This document shows, in pieces, positions 40,433 to 48,266 of a stretch of 64,000 bases of DNA. The notes under the pieces are model-generated. The model had not been told where the DNA came from, made no database searches, and saw nothing but the letters and a program-made list of their open reading frames with translations. The stretch is taken from the NCBI GenBank assembly GCA_963712565.1, contig CAVQIP010000072.1:1-64000 (forward strand). Reading direction: 5' to 3'. The first letter of the stretch is position 1. Every line of letters starts with the position of its first letter. Both the position numbers and the translations under genes were made by a program. The DNA is from VAZQ01 sp963712565 (GTDB lineage Bacteria; Pseudomonadota; Alphaproteobacteria; Rhizobiales; Xanthobacteraceae).

Positions 40433-41626
40433 TCAAATCGCGTTCGCCTTGTGCAGCGCGGCGATCTCCCTGGCGCTGAATCCAAACTCCTTCAGCACGG
40501 CAGCGGTATGCTCGCCGAGCTCGGGCGGCGGCGTCGCCAGCCTGCTCGGCGTGCGCGACAGCGACATCGGCTGGCCCGCCATGCGCAGCTTCGACTTGTG
40601 CTTGGTCTTCACGGTCTGTGCGACGCCGAGATGCTCGACCTGCGGGTCGGCGTAGACCTGGTCGATGGTGTAGATCGGCCCGCACGGAACGCCTGCCTTG
40701 TTGAGCAGCTCGATCCATTCGGCGCTCGTGCGCTTGACCGTATATTTCTCCATGTCGGCATTGAGCGCATCGCGGTTCTTCGAGCGCTCGGCGGCGGTCT
40801 GATATTCCGGCCGCTCCGCCAGCGCGGTCGCGCCGGCCGCCTCGCAGAACCGAGCCCATATCTTCGAACCGGTCGAGGCGATGTTGATATGGCCGTCGGC
40901 GGTCTTGAACACGCCGGTCGGGATGCTGGTGGGATGATTGTTGCCGGCCTGCTTGGGCACTTCGCCGCCGATGAGCCAGCGGGCGCCCTGGAAGTCGAGC
41001 ATGAAGATTTGCGCCTGCAGCAGCGAGGTCGCGACATGCTGGCCCTTCTTCGACTTCTCACGCTCGAGCAACGCCACCAGAATGCCGAGCGCGCAGAACA
41101 GGCCCGCGCTGAGATCGGCGATCGGGATGCCGACCCGCACCGGCCCCTGCCCCGGCAAGCCGGTGATCGACATCAGCCCGCCCATGCCTTGCGCGATCTG
41201 ATCGAAGCCCGGCCGGCCGGCGTAGGGGCCGGTCTGCCCGAAACCGGAAATGCTGGCATAGACGAGCTTGGGATTGATCTTGCGCAATTGCGGGTAGTCG
41301 ATGCCGAGCCGGCGTTTCACGTCCGGGCGAAAATTTTCGACCACCACGTCGGCCTTCTTCACCATGCGCTTGAAAGCCGCCAAGGCCGCGGGCGCCTTCA
41401 GATTGAGGGTCATGCTGCGCTTGTTGCGGTGCAGGTTCTGGAAGTCGGAGCCTTCGCGCGGGCCGCCGAGCGGGTCGCCGCCGCCGGGCTCGGGCGGTAA
41501 CTCGATCTTGATCACGTTGGCGCCCCAATCCGCGAGCTGACGTACGCAGGTCGGGCCGGCGCGGACCCGGGTCAGATCGAGGACGGTGAATCGTTCGAGC
41601 GCGCGCGAGGCCCTGGGAAACGGCAT
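40433..41626 (-). CDS. Class III CoA-transferase (CaiB/BaiF/Frc family)
   Basis: A 397-residue family III CoA-transferase. It has FTVLDLTRVRAGPTCVRQLAD at the N terminus, HRNKRSMTLNLKAPAAL, VVVENFRPDVKRRLGIDY, SISGFGQTGPYAGRPGFD, the GIPIADLSAGLFCALGI segment near the active-site Asp region, and GVPCGPIYTIDQVYADPQV at the C terminus. It moves CoA between carboxylic acids in the cytoplasm. I start at ATG 41626 (MPFPRASRAL); the long frame to 41905 covers the divergent gene's 5' end and is not credible. The ribosome site is weak (CAGGGTGCC). It is divergent from the S10 peptidase gene. Confidence 0.9.
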   Translation of the reverse strand: MPFPRASRALERFTVLDLTRVRAGPTCVRQLADWGANVIKIELPPEPGGGDPLGGPREGSDFQNLHRNKRSMTLNLKAPAALAAFKRMVKKADVVVENFRPDVKRRLGIDYPQLRKINPKLVYASISGFGQTGPYAGRPGFDQIAQGMGGLMSITGLPGQGPVRVGIPIADLSAGLFCALGILVALLEREKSKKGQHVATSLLQAQIFMLDFQGARWLIGGEVPKQAGNNHPTSIPTGVFKTADGHINIASTGSKIWARFCEAAGATALAERPEYQTAAERSKNRDALNADMEKYTVKRTSAEWIELLNKAGVPCGPIYTIDQVYADPQVEHLGVAQTVKTKHKSKLRMAGQPMSLSRTPSRLATPPPELGEHTAAVLKEFGFSAREIAALHKANAI

Positions 41627-41822
41627 TTTTTCGGCACCCTGCCTGGTGTCTTTCTTTTGAGATGTTGCTCTTGGCCCGGCGGAGCGCCGGCAAGGCCCCC
41701 GACATTCCCTGATATCCCGCCTGTTGTCCACCGAGGAACGGATTTGAGCAGCGCAGACAATATCCGCTATGGTGCGGGCGAGCCGGGGGGCGCCCGAACG
41801 ATCGATGGACCAGGACGCCTTG

Positions 41823-43418
41823 ATGACGACGCCCGCGACGAACTTTTCCCCGATGACGAAGTTGAGCCGCCTGCTATTGGCGCTGCTGGTCGCCGGCGCG
41901 GCCACGGTCGCGAGCGCGCAGGAGCGCGCGCGCCGGCCGCAGCAGCAGCCGCCGCAGCAGCAGACGGAGCAGCGCCCGTCTCAGCAACAGACCGAGCAGC
42001 GCCCGTCGCAGCAGCGGCAGGACGCACACGAGAGCGTGCTGCGGCTGTTGCCGGCGGATGCGGTGAGCGAGCACAGCGTCGATATCCCCGGCGGCAAGCT
42101 CGCCTATACCGCGACCGCGGGAACCCTCTCGCTGTTCGATCAGTCGGGCGAGCGTTCGGCCGCGATCTACTACACCGCCTACGTCGCCAACAGCGCCGCG
42201 GGCGCGAACCGTCCCATCACCTTCGCTTTCAACGGCGGCCCGGGGGCGGCGTCGGCGTATCTCACCTTGGGCTTGGTTGGGCCGAGGATCCTGGAGTTCG
42301 TCGGCAACGACGCGGCAGCCGCTCGCCTGCAGGACAATCCGCAGACCTGGCTCGGCTTCACTGATCTGGTCATGATCGATCCGGTGGGAACCGGCTGGAG
42401 CAGGCCGGCCAAGGCCGACGGCGGCGGCGCATTCTACGGCGTGCGCGCGGACGCTCAGGCGCTGGCCAAGACCATCGCGCTCTACCTCGCCAAGAACAAC
42501 CGCGGCAACTCACCCAAATACATCCTCGGGGAAAGCTACGGCGGGTTTCGCGCCGCCAAGGTGGCGCAGGCGTTGCAACGGGAGCAGGGCATCACCGTCT
42601 CCGGCATCGTCATGGTGTCGCCATTGATCGAGGGGGCCTTGATCTTCGGCGGCAGCCGGTTCGCCCTGGGCGCGGCATTGCAATTGCCGTCGCTGGCGGC
42701 GACCGAGCTCGAACGCAGGGGCACCTTCAGCCGCGAGGCGCAGGCGGCCGCCGAGCACTTCGCGCTCACCGAATATCTCACGACGCTGGCCGGGGCGCGG
42801 CCCACGGGCGAGGCCGCCCGCAATTTTTATGCGCGCGTCGCGCAAATCAGCGGACTGCCCGAGGATGTCGTAACCAAGGCGCGCGGCTTCATCCGCGACG
42901 CCTATGTCAAGCACCTGCGCTCCGCCGAAGGCAAGATCGTCAGCCGCTACGACGCGACTTTCGCGGTCGCCGATCCGTTTCCAGAACAGGAAACCGCGCG
43001 CGGTGCCGATCCGCTGCTCGATGGTCTCACCCGCGCCTATGGCGGCGCCTACTCCGCCTATGCCCGCGACGAGCTCGGCTTCAAGACCGAGATGACCTAC
43101 ATCCTGCTGGCATCCGATGTCTCGGGCAAATGGGATTGGGGGGAACATTCCGGGCGCGGCACCGCCAGCGTCAGCGACGAGGTGCGGGAGCTGCTGTCGC
43201 TCGTTCCCTCATTCCGCCTGCTCATCGCGCACGGCTACAGCGACATGGTCACGCCCTACGCGGTGAGCCGCTACGTGCTCGACCACTTGCCGCCGATCGG
43301 CGATCCGTCGCGCACCCAGCTCAATCTCTATCGCGGCGGGCACATGTTCTATATCGATGCGGAATCGCGCAAGGCGTTCAGCGCGGACGCCAAGGCGTTC
43401 TATCAATCGGCGCAGTGA
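41823..43418 (+). CDS. S10-family serine carboxypeptidase-like protein, secreted, with Gln-rich linker
   Basis: About 531 residues. A signal peptide (LSRLLLALLVAGAATVASAQ) is followed by a Gln/Pro-rich, unstructured segment with an imperfect TEQRPSQQQ repeat, then a peptidase S10 domain. FAFNGGPGAASAYLTLG forms the oxyanion side, GESYGGFRA carries the nucleophilic Ser, HGYSDMVTPY the Asp region and GGHMFYID the catalytic His. Known members cleave C-terminal residues at acid pH. Possible starts are ATG 41823 and ATG 41853 (MTKLSRLL); neither ribosome site is strong. The gene is divergent from the CoA-transferase and probably monocistronic. Confidence 0.85.
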   Translation: MTTPATNFSPMTKLSRLLLALLVAGAATVASAQERARRPQQQPPQQQTEQRPSQQQTEQRPSQQRQDAHESVLRLLPADAVSEHSVDIPGGKLAYTATAGTLSLFDQSGERSAAIYYTAYVANSAAGANRPITFAFNGGPGAASAYLTLGLVGPRILEFVGNDAAAARLQDNPQTWLGFTDLVMIDPVGTGWSRPAKADGGGAFYGVRADAQALAKTIALYLAKNNRGNSPKYILGESYGGFRAAKVAQALQREQGITVSGIVMVSPLIEGALIFGGSRFALGAALQLPSLAATELERRGTFSREAQAAAEHFALTEYLTTLAGARPTGEAARNFYARVAQISGLPEDVVTKARGFIRDAYVKHLRSAEGKIVSRYDATFAVADPFPEQETARGADPLLDGLTRAYGGAYSAYARDELGFKTEMTYILLASDVSGKWDWGEHSGRGTASVSDEVRELLSLVPSFRLLIAHGYSDMVTPYAVSRYVLDHLPPIGDPSRTQLNLYRGGHMFYIDAESRKAFSADAKAFYQSAQ

Positions 43419-43453
43419 CGACTCCGGCATTCGTAGTTGACTGGCATCAGTTG

Positions 43454-43527
43454 TTGTCGTCCCCGCGCAAGCGGGGACCTATATTCCAGAGCCGGTGGTT
43501 ATGGGTCCCCGCTTTCGCGGGGACGAA
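43454..43527. repeat. GTCGTCCCCGCG-family palindromic repeat
   Basis: Arms GTTGTCGTCCCCGCGCAAGC(GGGGACC) and GGGTCCCCGCTTTCGCGGGG(ACGAAG), centre TATATTCCAGAGCCGGTGGT. Here the internal TATTCCAGAG is inverted relative to the copies at 7812 and 23013. It lies between convergent genes and may act as a bidirectional terminator. Confidence 0.85.
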
Positions 43528-43559
43528 GTCACGATCAACTGATCGGCCGGATTTCGCGA

Positions 43560-44879
43560 TCACCCCTGAAACTCCACGATATCGAATCCGACATGGCGAT
43601 CGACCAGGTAGATCAGCCCGCGCTGATCGAGCGCCACGTCGTTGCTTTGCGGCGCGGATCTGCCCGCAACCGGCTCCGGAATGAAATGGCCGATCTCGCG
43701 CGGGCTCGCCGGGTCGGCGACGTCGATGATGCGCAATCCGCCGCCGAACCAGACGGCGTAGACGATGGTGCCGGACATGCGCTCACAGAACTGGTGGGCG
43801 CCGAAGCGCGCGCCGGCGGTGCGGCTGAAGGGCGAATCGAGCTCGCTGACCTGGAACTGCGCGAGCGGCTTGATGGCGCCGAGGTCGCCGACATCGAAGG
43901 TCAGGACGCAGGCGTGCGCGCGTCCGCGCCGCGCTTGTTCCTCGTCCGCGCTCTGCGCCTGGTCTTCCTCGTCGATCGCCAGCGCGACGCGCCGGCCGCC
44001 GATGCGCCCGGGCACCGGCATCACGGTATGCGTCGGCTCGGGAAACAGCGGATGGTAATTGTAGCTGCCGACGCTCCTGGGCTGCGCGAGGTTGGACACG
44101 TCGACGACCCAGAAGCCTCCGTGCCAGCAGCTCGCCCACATCTCGTTGCCGAAACGCAGCGCATGATGGAGCCGATGCCGCCGGCCGGACCAGGTCGGGG
44201 TCTCGCCGCCCGCGACATGCTGCCCGGGCATCCACCAGCGTGAAACCTCCTGCGGCCGGCGGGGATCGCGCAGATCGTAGATCACCAGGATATTGCCGAC
44301 ATAGCCCTTCATCTCGGTCGAGATGTAGGCATGGCGCTCGTCCATGTCGAAGCGGTGCACGCCGATGCCGCCGGTCTTGTGATAGCAGATGAGCTTCGGC
44401 TGCGCCGGCTTGGAGACGTCGTAGACCTTGAAGCCGCCGTTGTGATAGCCGCGCTGCTCGAACTCTTCGAGCATGCGCAGGTCGTCCTCGGTCACGCTCA
44501 TCTTGGCGGCGATTTCCGCTCGCGTCGGCTCACGCCCGCGCTCTTCCCTCAGCGCGCGCCGCGTGGCCGGCAGTTGCTCGGCGCGCCGCCCGATTCTGCT
44601 CATGTTGCGCTCGTGATTGACGATCATGATGTCGCCCGCGACGCGCACCTTGTGGCTGTGGGATTCGTGATCGTCGAGCGTGACGGTCGCGACCACGCGC
44701 GGCTTGCGCGGATCGGAAATATCGACGATCGACGTCCCGAGATGGGCTTGGTTCGGAATGTGCCCGACATAGGCATGGGAGCCGGCGACCGTGACCTGGC
44801 CGGCGCCGGCGAGATCGAGATGGCCGAGGCGGCGGACGTTGCGGGCGAGCGCGCTCGATTGCCGTTCCACCTTGTTCAT
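43560..44879 (-). CDS. LVIVD-repeat protein with a sigma-70-region-3-like insertion
   Basis: A 439-residue LVIVD-type propeller protein: SIVDISDPRKPRVVATV, FKVYDVSKPAQPKLI, LVIYDLRDPRRPQEVSRW, FWVVDVSNLAQPRSV, LRIIDVADPASPREI and a final VDRHVGFDIVEFQ. It parallels the protein at 14321 along the propeller but has no Lys-rich tail. Between MIVNHERN and GGFKVYDV, residues about 91-147 form a helical insertion (RRALREERGREPTRAEIAAK, MSVTEDDLRMLEEFEQ) that resembles sigma-70 region 3 helix-turn-helix sequence. I start at ATG 44879 (GGAGG 11 bases upstream) rather than TTG 44888. There is no signal peptide. Confidence 0.8.
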   Translation of the reverse strand: MNKVERQSSALARNVRRLGHLDLAGAGQVTVAGSHAYVGHIPNQAHLGTSIVDISDPRKPRVVATVTLDDHESHSHKVRVAGDIMIVNHERNMSRIGRRAEQLPATRRALREERGREPTRAEIAAKMSVTEDDLRMLEEFEQRGYHNGGFKVYDVSKPAQPKLICYHKTGGIGVHRFDMDERHAYISTEMKGYVGNILVIYDLRDPRRPQEVSRWWMPGQHVAGGETPTWSGRRHRLHHALRFGNEMWASCWHGGFWVVDVSNLAQPRSVGSYNYHPLFPEPTHTVMPVPGRIGGRRVALAIDEEDQAQSADEEQARRGRAHACVLTFDVGDLGAIKPLAQFQVSELDSPFSRTAGARFGAHQFCERMSGTIVYAVWFGGGLRIIDVADPASPREIGHFIPEPVAGRSAPQSNDVALDQRGLIYLVDRHVGFDIVEFQG

Positions 44880-44901
44880 TGCGTCCAAAGCCTCCGCTCG
44901 T

Positions 44902-45012
44902 CATGCCCCGCGCAAGCGGGGCATCCCACATTCACCGGACCAAGATCAAAGGCACTGCGCTGCCCCTACACTCTCGCGGGATACTGGATGCCCGCTTGCA
45001 CGGGCATCACCG
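44902..45012. repeat. Palindromic repeat, GTCATGCCCCGCG/GGGGCAT type
   Basis: Hairpin ATGCCCCGCGCAAGCGGGGC(AT) at the left and ATGCCCGCTTGCACGGGCAT at the right, with CACCGGACCAAGATCAAAGG and CTCGCGGGATACTGG between. It separates the LVIVD gene from the Bug receptor upstream, both minus strand. Confidence 0.75.
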
Positions 45013-45021
45013 CCCGAGCGC

Positions 45022-45996
45022 TCAATCCAGCTTCGCGCCCGATGCCTTGATGATGGCGCTCCATTTTGGAATTTCCGACTTGATATAGGCGGCGAAATCC
45101 TCGGGGGTGCCGCTGATGATATCGACGCCAAGATCGCCGAGCGATTTCTTGACGGCGGGATCATCGAGCGTAGCCGTAAGCGCGCGATTGAGCGTCGCGA
45201 TCACCTCCTTCGGCGTGCGCGCCGGCGCGACCAGGCCATGCCAGGTGGTGGCATCGAAGTTCTTGATCCCGAGCTCGTCGATGGTGGGAATATCGGGAAG
45301 AATCGCCGTGCGCTTGAGGGTGGCGACGCCAAGAGCCCTCACCTTGCCATCGCGGATATGCGGCACCACCGACGAGGCGGTGGCGAACATCATCTGCACG
45401 TGGCCGGCGATCACGTCCTGCAGCGCCGGAGCGGCGCCCTTGTAGGGCACATGGATGATGTCGACCTTGGCCTCGGCCTTGAACAGCTCGCCGGCGAGAT
45501 GCGCGGCCAAGCCATGCCCGGACGAGGCGAAATTGAGCTTACCCGGATTGGCCTTGGCGAGCGCGATCAGCTCGGCCATGGACTTGACCTGCAGGCCCGG
45601 GTTCACCACCAGGATATTGGCCTGCGATCCGATCAGCCCGACCGGGGCGAAGTCGGTCTCCGGGTCGAAATTGATTTTCTTGTAGAGCGCTGCGTTGGTG
45701 GCAAGGATGGCGTTGTTCCCGGTGAGCAGCGTGTAGCCGTCACCCGCGGCGTGAGCGACGGCCTCGGCCGCGACGTTGCCGCCGGCGCCGGGCCGGTTGT
45801 CGATGACGAACGGCTGCCCGAGAATTTGCTCGAGCTTCCTGCCGAGGATGCGGGCGAGCACGTCGCTCGCGCCGCCCGGCGGGAAGGCAACGACGAGGGT
45901 CACCGGCCGCGTCGGATAGTCCGTTGCGTGGGCCGCCGGCATCGCGCACAGCAGCAGGGCCAGGCCGGCCACACACGTCGGTATTTTTCGGAGCAT
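45022..45996 (-). CDS. Bug-family (TctC-like) receptor
   Basis: A 324-residue Bug receptor: signal peptide about 1-24 (CVAGLALLLCAMPAAHA), YPTRPVTLVVAFPPGGASDV, VIDNRPGAGGNVAAE, AAGDGYTLLTGN and VPYKGAAPALQDVIAGHVQ. ATG 45996 has a GAGGGACAA site; the long frame to 46440 overlaps the hydratase gene and is a shadow. It lies 31 bases downstream of the HpaH-type hydratase stop, so receptor and hydratase are probably co-transcribed, linking uptake of an acid with oxo-acid hydration (inference). Confidence 0.9.
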   Translation of the reverse strand: MLRKIPTCVAGLALLLCAMPAAHATDYPTRPVTLVVAFPPGGASDVLARILGRKLEQILGQPFVIDNRPGAGGNVAAEAVAHAAGDGYTLLTGNNAILATNAALYKKINFDPETDFAPVGLIGSQANILVVNPGLQVKSMAELIALAKANPGKLNFASSGHGLAAHLAGELFKAEAKVDIIHVPYKGAAPALQDVIAGHVQMMFATASSVVPHIRDGKVRALGVATLKRTAILPDIPTIDELGIKNFDATTWHGLVAPARTPKEVIATLNRALTATLDDPAVKKSLGDLGVDIISGTPEDFAAYIKSEIPKWSAIIKASGAKLD

Positions 45997-46027
45997 TTGT
46001 CCCTCTGAACTGACCCCAGCTCGGCCC

Positions 46028-46810
46028 TTACACGAATTGCACGGCGATGCCGCCGAGCGCGCCGAAATCGGCGTGCAGGGTATCGCCCTTCTGCGCGAAT
46101 ACCACGCGCGTGAACGAGCCCGCCAGCACGAGATGGCCGGGCTCGAGCGCGACGCCCAGGCTTCCCAGCTTGTTGGCGAGCCAGGCCACCCCGAGCGCGG
46201 GATGGCCGAGCACGCCGGCGGCGACGCCGGTCTCCTCGATCTCGGAATTGCGGTACATGATGCCGCCGACCCAGCGCAGGTCGACGTCGAGCGGACCCAC
46301 CGGTCGGCCGCCGACCGCGATGCCGGCGGCCGCGCCATTGTCCGCCACCGTGTCGAAAATCTTGCGCGGGTCCTGCAGCCGCGCGTCGACGATCTCGATC
46401 GCGGGAACGACGTATTCGGTCGCGCGCAGCACCTCGGCAAGGCCGATGCCCGGCCCCTTCAGCGGTTTGCCCATGATGAAGGCGAGCTCGATCTCGACCC
46501 GCGGCCGGCAATAATTCTGGTGCGGGATCTTGGCGCCGTCCGCGATCATCATGTTGTCGAGCAGGTGCCCGTAGTCCGGCTCGTCGATCTGCGAGGAGCG
46601 CTGCATCGCCTTGGAGGTCAGTCCGACCTTGTGCCCGATCAGCTTCGCCCCGGCGGCAATCTTGCGCTTGGCCACCTCGGTCGAAATCGCATAGGCGTCT
46701 TCGATGGTGATGTCCGGCCAGGTCTTGGAGAGCTGGACCGCCTGTTTGCGCTCCTTTTCCGCGCTCATCAGAATGTCGGCGGCTTTCTTGCGGTCGGCAT
46801 CGGACAGCAT
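46028..46810 (-). CDS. 2-oxo-alkenoate hydratase (HpaH/MhpD family)
   Basis: A 260-residue enzyme of the fumarylacetoacetate hydrolase-related hydratases. Features are AKLIGHKVGLTSKAMQRSSQ, PRVEIELAFIMGKPLKG with metal-binding Glu residues, VVPAIEIVDARLQDPRK, and a C-terminal GDTLHADFGALGGIAVQF. Members add water to 2-oxopent-4-enoate or 2-oxohept-4-ene-1,7-dioate after extradiol ring cleavage. The KGPGIGLAEVLRATEYVVPA segment fits the HpaH side, but the exact substrate is uncertain. ATG 46810 has an AGAGGAGCC site. The 262 bases upstream hold no recognisable gene. No ring-cleavage dioxygenase of proven type is adjacent; a VOC protein lies 600 bases upstream. Confidence 0.87.
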   Translation of the reverse strand: MLSDADRKKAADILMSAEKERKQAVQLSKTWPDITIEDAYAISTEVAKRKIAAGAKLIGHKVGLTSKAMQRSSQIDEPDYGHLLDNMMIADGAKIPHQNYCRPRVEIELAFIMGKPLKGPGIGLAEVLRATEYVVPAIEIVDARLQDPRKIFDTVADNGAAAGIAVGGRPVGPLDVDLRWVGGIMYRNSEIEETGVAAGVLGHPALGVAWLANKLGSLGVALEPGHLVLAGSFTRVVFAQKGDTLHADFGALGGIAVQFV

Positions 46811-47072
46811 GATGGCTCCTCTGGCGGACGGATGGTCCTCGCGCATGTAGTGTAGCGGGAAACGGCGCAGTGCCTAGCGCCCCATCAAGCAACCGCGCGG
46901 GTTGACCGTTGCTTCGATGTGCGCGGAGGAGAAGAACCCGATGGGCCACCACGACCCGATAACGCCCGCGACGTTGCTTGGCCAACGCCCCTTTGTCGCC
47001 CATCGGCAATGACGCCCGGCAGCGAGCGAGGCGCCGACAGCGCGTGGCAGCTCGGCGCTATGTCGGCGCGGC

Positions 47073-47375
47073 CTACCTGCTGCAGGATTGCTTGCAAACC
47101 AGCTGCTGCGTGGTGCAGCTGAGATTACAGGGCGCAGGGCCTGCCGGGTTGGGAGTGGCTACAGGTCCGACAACGACACAGGAATTTTGGCAGTTCATGG
47201 CCTGCGTATCGCAGTTGATCAAGCACGTCGTTGATGTCGTTGCTTGGGGCAACAATTGTGGCGGCGGTATGGGCGTTGGCTGAACGGTCTGCGCGAGCCG
47301 TATCCGATCCGCGGCGAACGTGGCCGAAGCGCCAAGCACCGTGAGCAGGATGCTCAATTGCAACATTCGTTTCAT
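47073..47375 (-). CDS. Small secreted Cys-rich protein with two CX3C-X6-CX3C units
   Basis: A 100-residue protein with a signal peptide (MLQLSILLTVLGASATFAAD). The mature part has two 16-residue units with the same spacing, CLINCDTQAMNCQNSC and CNLSCTTQQLVCKQSC, each C-X3-C-X6-C-X3-C, joined by a Pro/Gly/Val linker; a Pro/Thr-rich stretch precedes them. Eight Cys at these spacings would let each unit form a two-disulfide helical hairpin. I do not recognise a named family. ATG 47375 is chosen because the signal peptide starts there (an ATG at 47387 is an alternative). It lies 56 bases upstream-side of the VOC gene's stop on the same strand. Confidence 0.65.
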   Translation of the reverse strand: MKRMLQLSILLTVLGASATFAADRIRLAQTVQPTPIPPPQLLPQATTSTTCLINCDTQAMNCQNSCVVVGPVATPNPAGPAPCNLSCTTQQLVCKQSCSR

Positions 47376-47431
47376 GGCGGACTCCATCGGCTCGAGGCAA
47401 GCGACGTCATTTCAACCAGCATGCTGCCGGA

Positions 47432-48241
47432 TCAGCGATCTTCGTCGACGTCGATCAGCGTACCGTCCGGGTCGGCGAGTTGGATGCTGCCGTGCGGGCA
47501 TTTCTTCAGCAATGCCAAGCGCGCCGCGCCCTCTGAATCGAAATCGATCGGCTTCGGCGCGAGGTGGATGTTGGTCTTGGCAAGCTTCTCGAGGTGGCTT
47601 TTGAAGGCAGCGAGCGCGGGCACGCGAAAGCCGATATGGTCCATGCCCGGCTGCTCGATGCCAGCGCCGTTGAAGGACGAAATCTTCCACGGCAGGATCG
47701 CCAGCGTGACCCGGCCGTCGGTCAGGTGGTAGCCGCCGTCCTCCGTCGGGGCGTTGCGGGCTTCGAGCTCGAACACGTCGACGTAGAAATCGGCGACGCG
47801 TTGCGCCTCGCGGGCGCGCAGCGCGAAATGGCTGAACCTCGTATCCTGCTTCCATTCGCCCTTGGCATAGACCTCGGCGCGGTTTTCATGTCCCGGCTGC
47901 GACAGGTCGAAATAGTTGCCCGCCGGATCGTGCGCGCTGTAGCTCGCGAATGGCCGATTGCCCGGCCGCTTCACGATCTCGATATCGGGATATTTCTTGG
48001 CGATCTTGGCGCGCACCTTGTCGAGGTCCTCCACCTCGATGCCGAAATGGTCGAGCCCGGCCTTGCGTCCCCCGCGGCGAGGGATCAGCGTCATGCCGAG
48101 ATAGCCGTCACCGACCGAAATCGCGCCGACCTCGCGCGCGGTGTCGCCGGATGCCTTCAATCCGAAGGCGGCGCGGTAGAACATGCCGAGCAGCGTATAG
48201 TGATCGCTGGTAATGGCGAGATGGTTGAGCTTCCCGAACAT
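47432..48241 (-). CDS. Two-domain VOC (glyoxalase/extradiol dioxygenase-fold) protein
   Basis: A 269-residue protein with two vicinal-oxygen-chelate domains. Domain 1 (about 1-115) starts KLNHLAITSDHY and has GLDHFGIEVEDL and the ending DPAGNYFDLS. Domain 2 (about 130-269) starts RFSHFALRAREAQRVADFYV and has GMDHIGFRVPAL and DPDGTLIDVD. His residues at the domain starts are candidate metal ligands. The arrangement is that of type I extradiol dioxygenases or related lyases, but the usual second-domain extradiol signature is not clear. ATG 48241 has GGAGAGAACG upstream; it is 25 bases from the Bug gene ahead of it, so probably in one operon with it. Confidence 0.83.
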   Translation of the reverse strand: MFGKLNHLAITSDHYTLLGMFYRAAFGLKASGDTAREVGAISVGDGYLGMTLIPRRGGRKAGLDHFGIEVEDLDKVRAKIAKKYPDIEIVKRPGNRPFASYSAHDPAGNYFDLSQPGHENRAEVYAKGEWKQDTRFSHFALRAREAQRVADFYVDVFELEARNAPTEDGGYHLTDGRVTLAILPWKISSFNGAGIEQPGMDHIGFRVPALAAFKSHLEKLAKTNIHLAPKPIDFDSEGAARLALLKKCPHGSIQLADPDGTLIDVDEDR

Positions 48242-48266
48242 CGTTCTCTCCTGGCGATTTCCTCAG

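Noticed and set aside
45022..46440. A 472-residue fused hydratase-Bug protein
   Set aside because: The N-terminal part is an out-of-frame reading of the HpaH-type hydratase; the Bug receptor has its own signal peptide and ribosome site at 45996.
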